From contig OV277868.1 in the NCBI GenBank assembly GCA_922989275.2, forward strand, positions 14,194,291 to 14,258,290: DNA of 64,000 bases, read 5' to 3'. The position numbers and the translations under genes are program-made. This document shows, in pieces, positions 10,976 through 21,732 of the stretch. Below the pieces are notes generated by a model. The model did no database searches. It was given only the letters and a program-made list of their open reading frames with translations, and was not told the DNA's origin. Source of the DNA: Gari tellinella (Eukaryota > Mollusca > Bivalvia > Cardiida > Psammobiidae). The stretch's first letter is position 1. Each line of letters begins with the position of its first letter.

Positions 10976-12232
10976 CAATAGCCCCATGGGGCATATTCGC
11001 TCACCTGAGAATAATTGGAAAAATGGAGATATTGATTTATGTCCAGGACTGACCTAGATATGCAACAGACCGGAACAATTTGAACAAAATATGTAAAGTA
11101 TATTTAAAAGTGTCACCATACAGAATATAAATGCTCTGGCCATATTTGTTTCAGAGAAGAAGATGTTTGAAAATTTCACTATATAACTCTATGTAAAACA
11201 GTGACCCCAGGGGCGGGGCCAATTTTGACCCTAGGGGCATAATTTGAACAAACTTAATAGAGGACCTGTAGGCGATGATATTAGCCATATATCTAAGCTC
11301 TGGCCCTTGTAGTTTTAGACAAGAAGATTTTTTAAGTTTTCACTGAAAAAATCTATTTTTAGCTCCTGTGACCTAGTTATGCAACGGACCAGAACCATTT
11401 GCACAATTTCGGTATAGGACATCTAGAAGTGTCACTATGCTAAATATCAAAGCTCTGGCCATATTAGTTTCAGAGAAGAAGACATATAAAAATTTCTCTA
11501 TATAATTCCATGTAAAACAGTGACCCCCGGGGCCGGGCCAATTTTGACCCCAGGGGCATAATTTGAGCAAACTTGATAGAGAACCTGTAGGCGATTCTAT
11601 GTGCCAAATATCTAAGCTTTGGCCCTTGTAGTTTCAGACAAGAAGATTTTTTAAGTTTTCATTGAAAAAATCTATTTTTAGTTCCTGTGACCTAGTTATG
11701 CAACCGACCACAACCATTTGAACAATTTTGGTAAAGGACATCTAGAAGTGTCTCCATGCAAAATATCAAAGCTCTGGCCACATTGGTTTCAGAGAAGAAG
11801 ACGTTTGAAAATTTCACTATATAACTCTATGTAAAACTGTGACCCCCGGGGCGGGGCCAATTTTGACCCCTGGGGCATAATTTGAACAAACTTGATAGAG
11901 GACCTGTAGATGATGCTATGTGCCAAATATCTAAGCTCTGGCCCTTGCAGTTTTTGACAAGAAGATTTTTTAAGATTTCCTTATTTTTTCAATTTGGTTG
12001 CCATGGCAACCAGAGTTCTCTATTGTTTTTAATTCTTTGAACAAATTTGAAAGAGCTTGACCCAAGGAACATTTCTGTAAAGTTTGGTTGAATTCTGTCA
12101 AGGGGTATAGGAGGAGATGTCATTTGAAGCAATTGTTAACGACGACGCACATACGCACGCCGGACGACGCACGACGCCGGACACAGGGCCATCCCAATAG
12201 CTCACCTTGAGCCTTTGGCTCAGGTGAGCTAA
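10976..12232 (+). mobile_element. HINE with ~310-bp 'GGGGCCAATTTTGACCCC' core, nested
   Basis: It starts CAATAGCCCCATGGGGC with TTCGCTCACCTGAG and ends in the GCTCACCTTGAGCC hairpin and CTAA. About three units lie between, then an intact GGTTGCCATGGCAACC (11996-12011). It interrupts the outer element after GAGCAAGTTTGAA; AAAGACTGGATAAAAATTG resumes outside. Confidence 0.9.
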
Positions 12233-13171
12233 AAAGACTGGATAAAAATTGTGGCCTCTAGAGTGTAAACACCCTTAAATATGGCATTTTCAGCAATTCA
12301 AAGGTAGATAACTCTCAACCTATTGGGCGGTATTCAACCATAATCAAACTCATCTGAACTCTTATGGTCATATACAATCTGAGCAAGTTTGAGATAGATT
12401 GGATAAAAATTGTGACCTCTAGAGTGTAACCACCCTAAAATAAGGCATTTTCAGCAATTCAAAGGTAGATAATTCTTGATCTATTGATCTGATTTCAACC
12501 ATAATTGAACTCATCCAAACTCTTATGGTTATATACAATCTGGGCAAGTTTGAGATAGATTGGATAAAAATTGTGGCCTCTAGAGTGTAAACACTGTTAA
12601 ATATGGCATTTTCAGCAATTTAAAGGTAGATAACTCTTTACTTATTAGTCTGATTTCAACCAAAATCGAACTCATCTGAACTCTTGTAGTGATACACAAT
12701 CTGAGCAATAATCAGAAAGATTGGAGAAAAATTGTGGCCTCTAGAGTGTAAACACTGTTAACTATGGCATTTTCAGCAATTCAAAGGTAGATAACTCTTG
12801 ATCTATTGATCTGATTTCAACCAAAATCAAACTCATCCAAACTCTGATGGTAATATACAATCTGGGCAAGTTTGAGATAGATTGGATAAATAATGTGGCC
12901 TCTAGAGTGTAACACTCTTAAATATGGCATTTTCAGCAATTCAAAGGTAGATTACTCTGGACCTATTGATCCGATTACACCCATAATCGAACTCATCCGA
13001 ACTTTTATGGTAATATACAATCTGAGCAAGTTTGAGAAAGATTGGATAAATATTGTGGCCTGTAGAGTGTAAACACTTAAATTGTTGACGACGAACGACG
13101 GACGCCGAACGCCGAACGCCGGACATTCAAGTATTGCAAAAGCTCACCCTGAGCTAGCTCAGGTGAGCTAA

Positions 13172-13329
13172 AAATGTTAAGTTGGTAAATGAGTGGCAAA
13201 TAGTTTGGATCAAGATTAGATGCAGCATTATGTTGCATCTGATCTGGATCCAAACTGTTTGCAAATATTGGCTATTTGCCCTTAGTATATTAAGGGTAAC
13301 TCAGGTAAATACAGTTCTGCTTAAATCAA
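13172..13329. repeat. Palindromic 'GGATCCAGATTAGATGC' element
   Basis: AAATAGTTTGGATCAAGATT faces GATCTGGATCCAAACTGTTT around ATGCAGCATTATGTTGCATC. The same ~70-80-bp palindrome recurs near 15318, 15690, 17889, 18276, 21642, 22535, 29262 and 61498. It is a miniature element without clear target duplications. Confidence 0.75.
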
Positions 13330-16300
13330 CAAGAGCACCGCAAGCCGGGCACATTATACGCCCGTCAAAACGATCTTAGAATGTAGTCATACCAAAACCC
13401 TATCAAGGTTAAAACAAAAGGGGAAGAACCCTGAAAGTTAGGGGTCATATGCTGACCAAGTTTCAAAAGGATGGGAATAAATTTGTTTGAGAAAGAGAGC
13501 TACAAACAAAAAAATGCCCGTTTTTGACGATAAAAGGGGCATAACTCTTAAATGTCTGGGGCAATCTTGCTGGTTATGAAGCTTGACCGAGACATTATGG
13601 TCATACACATGCTGGCAAAGTTTCAAAAGGATTGGAATAAATTTATTTGAGTTAGAGAGCGGACAAATTAAAAAATGCCCGTTTTTGACAAAATAAGGGG
13701 CATAACTCTTGAATGTCTGGGGCAATCCTGCTGGTTATAGTACATAACTGAGACATTATGGTAATACACATGCTGACCAAGTTTCAAAAGGATTGGAATA
13801 AATTTGTTTGAGTTAGAGAGCGGACAAACTAAAAAATGCCCGTTTTAGATGAAAAAAGGGACATAACTCTTGACTGTCTGTGGCAATCTTGCTGGTTATG
13901 AAACATAACCGAGACATTATGGTCATACACATGCTGACCAAGTTTCAAAAGGCCTGAAATAAATTTGTTTGAGTTATAGAGCGGACAAACTAAAATATGC
14001 CCGTTTTTTACAAAAAAAGGGGCATAACTCTTGAATGTCTGGGGCAATCCTGCTGGTTATCGAACCTGACCGAGATATTATGGTCATACACATGCTGACA
14101 AAGTTTCAAAAGGATTAAAATAAATTTGTTTGAGTTAGAGAGCGGACAAACTAAAATATGCCCGTTTTTTACGAAAAAAGGGGCATAACTCTTGAATGCC
14201 TGGAGCAATCCTGCTGGTTATCGAACTTGACCGAGATATTATGGTCATACACATGCTGACAAAGTTTGAAAAGGATTTAAAAACATTTGTTTGAGTTAGA
14301 GAGCGGACAAACTAATATGCCCGTTTTTGACAAACAAGAGCCCCATGGGGCATATGTCGCTCACCTGAGAATAGCTGTACATCAAAATGGAGATAATGAT
14401 TTATGTCCAGGACGGGGTCATTTTTTACCCGAGGGGCATAATTTCAACAATCTTAATAGAGGACCTGTAGATGATGCTATGTTCCAAATATCTAAGATCA
14501 GGGTACTAGGGTTCTAGACATGAAGATTTTTTTTAAGTTTCCATTGAAAAAATCTATTTTTAGCTCCTGTGACCTACATATGCAACAGACTGGAACCATT
14601 TGAACAAAATAGATAAAGGACATCTAGAAGTAACACCATGCCGAATATCAAAGCTCTGGCTATATTAGCTTCAGAAAAGAAGACATTTGAAAACTGTGAC
14701 CCCCGGGTGGGGCTAATTTTGACCCCAGGGGCATAATTTGTACAAACTTGATAGAGGACCTGTAGATGATATGCAATCGACCAGAACCATTTGAACCTTA
14801 TTGGTATAGGACATCTAAAAGTGTCACCATGCCAGATATCAAAGCTCTGGCCATATTATTTTCAGAGGAGAAGACGTTGGAAAATTTCACTATATAACTC
14901 TATGTAAAACTGTGACCCCCGGGGCGGGGCCAATTTTGACCCCAGGGGCATAGTTTGTACAAACTTGATAGAGGACCTGTAGATGATGCTATGTGACAAA
15001 TGTCTAAGATCTGGCCCTTGTAGTTTCAGACAAGAAGATTTTTTAAGATTTCCTTATTTTTTCACTTGGTTGCCATGGCAACCAGAGTTCTACATTGTTT
15101 TTAATTCTTTGAACAATTTTGAAACAACTTGACCCAAGGAACATGGTTGAAATCTTTTCAGCAATATATGAGGAGATGTCATTTGAAGCAATTGTTAAAG
15201 AAATTATTTTCTTCTGTGGAAGAATAAATTAAAGACATAAAAAGGAATATGTATGCGTTAATAGGTTAATAAATATCATTATTTACATTTTCTAAATATA
15301 GGAAACTATATGTAAATGAGTGGCAAATTTGGATCCAGATTAGATGCAGCATTATGTGGCATCTGACCTGGATCCATACTGTTTATGGCCAAGAATTAAT
15401 TGTGGACTGATAGACAGAAAGATAAACAAACAAACAAACAGACAGACCAAAAGTAATATGCCTTGAACTAAGTTGTGCTTGAGCATAAAATAGCAGACAT
15501 CATAATTTCTGCTATGTATCTCACTGACCTGAGTTCAGAGCTAGCTTTGGGTCAGTTATGCAATAAGAGACCGTCTCAGGGAGAACTGACTATTATCATG
15601 CTGAACTGTTGTCTGCTCCAAATGTTTGTATGTGAAATATGTAAAAAATAATAACTTATATTTTCTAAATATAAGAAAATATGTAAATGAGTGGCAAATA
15701 GTTTAGATCCAGATTAGATGCTGCATTATGTGGCATCTGACCTGGATCCAAACTGTTTGCAAATATAGGTGATTTAGTATAAGGGTGCTTGAAACCCTGC
15801 TTAAACCTTCAGTAAAACAGTATAACCTGAATAAAGCGGCAATGAATCCTGCATAAAGCGGCAATGAAAAAATCCCTATGGTGAATCCCTATGGTCAGTT
15901 TTAGTTTTGATATTAACAATTTTGAGAGAGAATCACCAGGAGATACTAAAAAACAAATATCAAAGCTGTGGGCCTAGCAGTTTTTTACAAGAAGATTGTT
16001 TAAAGTTTTTCACTTTTTTAAATAAATTACAATAAGTAGTCCACTTGAAAGTTTCATTTTAACAATTTCTGTAGAGAAGCATCCAAGGAACATCATGAGC
16101 AGTTTGAATCCGCCCTACAATCCCCGGGTTCAGAGGAGATGTCGTTTGAAGTAAAAGTGAACGGACAGACGGACAGACGGACAGACGTACTACGGACAAT
16201 GAGCGGTCACAATAGCTCACCTTGAGCCTTCGGCTCAGGTGAGCTAAAAAGGGCATAACTCTGGAATGTCTGGGGCAATCTTGCTGGTTATCGAACTTGA

Positions 16301-16491
16301 CCGAGATATTATGGTCATACACGTTCTGACCAAGTTTCAAAAGGATTAGACTAAATTTGTTTGAGTTAGAGAGCGGACATGAAAAAGTTAACGGACGGAC
16401 AGACGGACAGACGGACGGACGGACGGACGGACGGACAGACGGACGGACAGCGCCACGACATAATACGTCCCTTCTGAAGACGGGCGTATAA
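13330..16491 (+). mobile_element. Element with ~172-bp 'GGGGCATAACTCTTGAATG' core and ACGCCCG ends
   Basis: It starts CAAGAGCACCGCAAGCCGGG with TATACGCCCGTC. The end hairpin is ATAATACGTCCCTTC / GAAGACGGGCGTATAA. This mirrors the HINE design with a different terminal sequence. About six units (GGCAATCTTGCTGGTTATG, GAGCGGACAAACTAAAA) precede the break at 14335 and one follows 16247. A GGACGGACAGACGGAC stretch precedes the hairpin. Confidence 0.85.
14335..16247 (+). mobile_element. Composite HINE, copy 1 (nested)
   Basis: It starts CAAGAGCCCCATGGGGC and ends in the CTTGAGCCTTCGGCTCAGG hairpin with CTAA. The left half has GGGGCCAATTTTGACCCC units and GGTTGCCATGGCAACC. The middle has two GGATCCAG palindromes. 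The right half has a different tail (GAGAAGCATCCAAGGAACA). The host phrase CCCGTTTTTGACAAA / AAAGGGGCATAAC closes over it. Confidence 0.88.
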
Positions 16492-16866
16492 AAATACTAT
16501 GAATAAATACGAAAGACTCAAGCAGGAAACGTAACACAAACAATACACCCACCTCTCAAGCAGAACACACACACACAGTCATACCACAACAAACACACAC
16601 ACACACACGCAATACCATTCCTTCATCTACACACTAAATAGAAAACAACACGCAAGACAAACATAAAGCAAAGTGAATATAGGAGCCCGCCTTGGTACGG
16701 TCAGTAGCAATCAATAACCAACTATAAATTAATTAATTATTAACAACCACTGGGGGGTTAAACCTGGGTTTAGGGGCGCCCAACCTCACACTTATCTCCT
16801 ATATTCACCTATAAAGACAAACAGTGTACATAAAATATAAACCCTGTTCCACAACCTCACAATCAA
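16492..16866. other. CA-rich intergenic sequence
   Basis: Short (CA)n runs lie at about 16568-16610. At 16680-16800 there is unique-looking sequence (GGAGCCCGCCTTGGTACGGT, GGGGGGTTAAACCTGGGTTT) that I do not recognise. No open frame of note is present. Confidence 0.4.
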
Positions 16867-18833
16867 CAAGAGCCCCATGGGGCATATGTCGCTCACCTGA
16901 GAATAGCTGTACATCAAAATGGAGATTGATGTATGTCCAGGACGGGGTCATTTTTTACCCGAGGGGCATAATTTCAACAATCTTGATAGAGGAACTGTAG
17001 ATGATGCTATGTTCCAAATATCTAAGATCAGGGTACTAGGGTTCTAGACAAGAAGATTTTTTTTAAGTTTCCATTGAAAAAATCTATTTTTAGCTCCTGT
17101 GACCTACATATGCAACAGACTGGAACCATTTGAACAAAATAGATAAAGGACATCTAGAAGTAACACCATGCCGAATATCAAAGCTCTGGCTATATTAGCT
17201 TCAGAAAAGAAGACATTTGAAAACTGTGACCCCCGGAGTGGGGCTAATTTTGACCCCAGGGGCATAATTTGTACAAACTTGATAGAGGACCTGTAGATGA
17301 TATGCAATCGACCAGAACTATTTGAACCTTATTGGTATAGGACATCTAAAAGTGTCACCATGCCAGATATCAAAGCTCTGGTCATATTAGTTTCAGAGGA
17401 GAAGACGTTTGAAAATTTCACTATATAACTCTATGTTAAACTGTGACCCCCCGGGCGGGGCCAATTTTGACCCCAGGGGCATAGTTTGTAGTTTGATAGA
17501 GGACCTGTAGATGCTGCTATGTGACAAATGTCTAAGATCTGGCCCTTGTAGTTTCAGACAAGAAGATTTTTTAAGATTTCCTTATTTTTTCACTTGGTTG
17601 CCATGGCAACCAGAGTTCTAAATTGTTTTTAATTCTTTTAACAATTTTGAAAGAACTTGACCCAAGGAACATTCGTGTAAAGTTTGGTTGAAATCTTTTC
17701 AGCGATATATGAGGAGATGTCATTTGAAGCAATTGTTAAAGACAACAATGACTGTATAAAGTGAAATTATTTTCTTCTGTGGAAGAATAAATTAAAGACA
17801 AAAAAAGGAATATGTATGGGTTAATAGGTTAATAAATATCATTATTTACATTTTCTAAATATAAGAAACTATATGTAAATGAGTGGCAAATAGTTTGGAT
17901 CCAGATTAGATGCAGCATTATGTGGCATCTGACATGGATCCATACTGTTTATGGCCAAGAATTAATTGTGGACTGATAGACAGAAAGATAAACAAACAAA
18001 CAAAACACAAACAAACAAACAGACAGACCAAAAGTAATATGCCTCGAACTAAGTTGTGCTTGAGCATAAAATAGCAGACATCACTATCATTTCTGTTATT
18101 TATCTCAGTGACCTGAGTTCAGAGCTAGCTATAGGTCAGTTATGCAATAAGAGACGGTCTCAGAGAGAAATGACTATTATCATGCTGAACTGTTGTCTGC
18201 TCCAAATGTTTGTATGTGAAATATGTAAAAAATAATAACTTATATTTTCTAAATATAAGAAAATATGTAAATGAGTGGCAAATAGTTTAGATCCAGATTA
18301 GATGCAGCATTATGTGGCATCTGACCTGGATCCAAACTGTTTGCAAAAATGTTGCATTTAGTATAAGGGTAGCTTCTTAGCCTGGAAGATACAATGGGTC
18401 TGTATAAAAACGGATCATTAGAGAGTTTTTACTGTCAGACCTGCATCAAAAAGCACTGATATGGCCAGGGTTGAGTCAAATTTGACCCTAGGGTTTTGAT
18501 TTTTTACAATTTTGAAAGTGATTCAGTAGAAGATACTATTCATGCAATATCTAAGGTGTGGGAACAGTGGTTTTTTACAAAAAACTTGTTTAAAGTTATT
18601 CACTTTTTTTAATAAATTTCAATAAGTAGTCCACCAATGAATTTTATTTTAACAATTTCTGTAGAGAAGCATCCAAGGAACACCGTCAGCAATTTAGTTT
18701 TTCCCTCAAACTCGCGGTTTCAGAGGAGATGTCGCTTGAAGTAAATTTGAACGGACGGACAGATGGACAGACGGACGACGGACGGCGGGCGATCACAACA
18801 GCTCACCTTGAGCCTTCGGCTCAGGTGAGCTAA
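16867..18833 (+). mobile_element. Composite HINE, copy 2
   Basis: It has the same order of parts as 14335-16247: start CAAGAGCCCCATGGGGC, GGGGCC-type units, GGTTGCCATGGCAACC (17596-17611), two GGATCCAG palindromes, the GAGAAGCATCCAAGGAACA tail and the CTTCGGCTC hairpin with CTAA. The two copies are very alike over most of their length, with extra sequence at about 18360-18500 only in this one. Confidence 0.88.
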
Positions 18834-18836
18834 AAA

Positions 18837-20045
18837 TTGAGATAATAATTTATGTCCAGGACTGACCTAGATATGCAACAGACTGGAACAATTTGACCAA
18901 AATATGTAAAGTATATTTAAAAGTGTCACCATACCAAATATAAAAGCTCTGGCCATATTAGTGTCAGAGTAGAAGACGTTTGAAATTTTCTCTATATAAC
19001 TCTATGTAAAACTGTGACTCCCGGGGCCGGGGCCAATTTTGACCCCAAGGGCATAATTTGAACAAACTTGATAGAGGACCTGTATGCGACGCTATGTGCC
19101 AAATATCTAAGCTCTGGCCCTTGTAGTTTCAGACAAGAAGATTTTTCAAGTTTTCATCGAAAAAAAATCTATTTTTAGCTCCTGTGACCTAGTTATGCAA
19201 CCGACCAGAACCATTTGAACAATTTTGGTATAGGACATCTAGAAGTGTCCCCATGCCAAATATCAAAGCTCTGGCCATATTAGTTTCAGAGAAGAAGACG
19301 TTTGAACATTTCACTATATAATACTATGTAAAACTGAGACCCCCGGGGCGGGGCCAATTTTGACCCCAGGGGAATAATTTGAACAAACTTGATAGAAGAC
19401 CTGTAGGCGATGCTATGTGCCAAATATCTAAGCTCTGGTCCTTCCAGTTTCAGACAAGAAGATTTTTTAAGTTTTCATTAAAAAAAATCTATTTTTAGCT
19501 CCTGTGACCTAGTTATGCAACCGACCAGAACTATTTGAACAATTTTGGTATAGAACATCTAGAAGTGTCACCATGCTAAATATCAAAGCTCTTGCCACAT
19601 TAGTTTCAGAGAAGAAGACGTTTGAAAATTTCACTATATAACTCTATGTAAATTTTTGACCCCCGGGGCGGGGCCAATTTTGACCCCAGGGGCATAATTT
19701 GAACAAACTTGATAGAGAACCTATAGATGATGCTATGTGCCAAATATCTAAGCTCTGGCCCTTGCTGTTTTTGACAAGAAGATTTTTTAAGATTTCCTTA
19801 TTTTTTCACTTTGGTTGCCATGGCAACCAGAGTTCTGCATTGTTTTTAATTCTTTGAACAAATTTGAAAGAGCTTGACCCAAGGAACATTTCTGTAAAGT
19901 TTGGTTGAATTCTGTCCAGCAGTATAGGTGGAGATGTCATTTGAATCAATTGTTAACGACGACGGACGACTAACGACAGACGACGGACGACGGACACAGG
20001 GCCATCCCAATAGCTCACCTTGAGCCTTTGGCTCAGGTGAGCTAA
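18837..20045 (+). mobile_element. HINE with ~310-bp core, 5'-truncated
   Basis: It begins inside the unit (ATTTATGTCCAGGACTGACC) with no CAAGAG start. Three units, GGTTGCCATGGCAACC (19813-19828) and the end hairpin with CTAA follow. The end abuts the T tail of a tRNA-like SINE head on the other strand. Confidence 0.85.
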
Positions 20046-20053
20046 AAAAAATT

Positions 20054-20122
20054 GAGCTGGCTGGGATTCGAACCCGGGTCGTCCGGACGGGAAGCAGGGA
20101 CGCTTACCACTACACCAAAGAT
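20054..20122 (-). repeat. tRNA-like SINE head / tRNA pseudogene
   Basis: The minus strand has a box A-like GGTGTAGTGGTAAGC and a perfect box B GGGTTCGAATCCC with normal spacing, ending AGCTCAATTTTTTT. The acceptor and anticodon stems do not pair properly (the CGTCCGGACG palindrome replaces the anticodon stem). It is a tRNA-derived SINE promoter or decayed tRNA, not a working tRNA gene. Confidence 0.7.
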
Positions 20123-20309
20123 ACAATATATAATATCTAATCCCACTTATCTATATAATAGCCGAAAATAGGAGTGCTTTTAAATGATTCTTTGCACGAA
20201 TTTCTGCTGAATTCAGTTGCTTACCACATAAATTTGAATTGGTAATTTAGTTTGAATAACATTGAACCCGTAGGTTACAATAAGATATTGTGAACCACCT
20301 CAAATAAGA

Positions 20310-21405
20310 CAAGAGGGCCTGATGGCCCTGATATCGCTCACCTGTTGTACTGAAGCTTGATAGCTTTACCTTTCTGTTTCATCCGTTTTAATCTAAATCC
20401 ATTCAAATTTATAGTAAAGCATGTAAACAATTTTGGAATACAACCACATAATTCAAATATAGTAGAGTACATCACGGGCAGATAACTTGAGCCTAAACAA
20501 TACTGAAATGAAGCCTTTTCTAGCATTTCAAAGTATATCAATGGCAGATAACTATTGCCACAATGATTAGATTTCAACAATAATTGCACTCCTTAGAGAA
20601 CTTATAGGTATATACTTTGTGTGCAAGTAAAATCAAAATCCATTGAAAACTGTAGTTGCAAGAGTGTAAACGCTGTGCGAGATGGCATTTTCAGCAATTC
20701 AAGGGCAGACAACTCTTGACCTATTAGTTCGATTTCAACCATATTCACACTTATTTGAACTCTTATGGTCATATATAATCTGAGCAAGTTTGAAAGAAAC
20801 TGGATAAAAATTGTGGCCTCTAGAGTGTAAACAACCTTAAATATGACATTTTCAGCAGTTCAAAGATAGATAACTCTTAACCTATTTGTCTGATTTCAAC
20901 CATAATCCAGCGCATTTGAACTCTTATGGTCATATACAATCTGAGCGAGTTTGAGATAGGTTGGGTAAAAATTGTGACCTCTGGAGTGTAAACACCCTTA
21001 AATATGGCATTTTCAGCAATTCAAAGGTAGATAAATCTGGACCTATTAGTCTGATTTCAACCAAAATCAATCTCATCTGTAGTCTTATGGTAATATACAA
21101 TCTGAGCAAGTTTGAGATAGATTGAATAAAAATTGTGGCCTCTAGAGTGTAAACACTCTTAAATATGGCATTTTCAGCAATTCAAAGGTAGATTACTCTC
21201 AACCTATTGGTCGAATTTCAACCATAATCAAACTCATCCGAACTCTTATGGTAATATACAATCTGAGCAAGTTTGGAAAAGATTGGATAAATATTGTGGC
21301 CTCTAGAGTGTAAACACTAAAATTGTTGACGACGGACGACGCACACCGCACGACGCACATTCAAGTATTGCAAAAGCTCACCCTGAGCTAGCTCAGGTGA
21401 GCTAA
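20310..21405 (+). mobile_element. HINE with ~175-bp 'GGCATTTTCAGCAATTCAAA' core, complete
   Basis: It starts CAAGAGGGCCTGATGGCCC, has TCGCTCACCTGTTGTACTG, about five units, and ends CCCTGAGCTAGCTCAGG with CTAA. It shows the uninterrupted sequence into which the pogo-like element at 8283 inserted (CATTTCAAAGTATATCAA). Confidence 0.9.
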
Positions 21406-21732
21406 AAACCTCCTATTACAGCTCATATAACTCCACCCATTTTACTCTATTTCATGGGGACGGCCATTATCGCGTATTGCCTGACGTACTTTCTAAGTAC
21501 GATCAGGAACCAGACTACTAGTAGCTACTGCATGGCTTACCTTTATCATACTGAAATGATGTCTGCTTAAAACCTACTGAATGTGAAGAATGTACAAAAA
21601 ATCAATTTAGAAAATGTAAAGTAGGTAAATGAGTGGCAAATAGTTTTGCATCCAGATTAGATGCAGCATTATGTTGTGTCTGATCTGGATCCAAACTGTT
21701 TGCAAATATAGGCTATTTGTCCTTAGTATTAT
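21406..21732. other. MITE-like sequence, uninserted site for the HINE at 8057
   Basis: 21540-21720 matches 7960-8055 plus 13175-13285, including CTGAAATGATGTCTGCTTAA, CAATTTAGAAAATGTAAAG and a GGATCCAG palindrome. The upstream part is unassigned. No gene is seen. Confidence 0.6.

Larger units (their letters stand above)
8057..13171 (+). mobile_element. HINE with ~175-bp 'GGCATTTTCAGCAATTCAAA' core, hosting a nested stack
   Basis: It starts CAAGAGGGCCTGAAGGCCC with TCGCTCACCTG and ends GCTCACCCTGAGCTAGCTCA followed by GGTGAGCTAA. Units carry TCTAGAGTGTAAACAC, TATGGCATTTTCAGC and TCTTATGGTCATATAC. A pogo-like element (8283-10716) and another HINE (10976-12232) interrupt it. The flanks CAATTTAGA / AAATGTTAAG match the uninserted copy near 21610, again an A-A target with no duplication. 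Confidence 0.9.

Noticed and set aside
20054..20122. Functional tRNA gene
   Set aside because: Boxes A and B are good, but acceptor and anticodon stems do not form, so I treat it as a SINE head or decayed tRNA.
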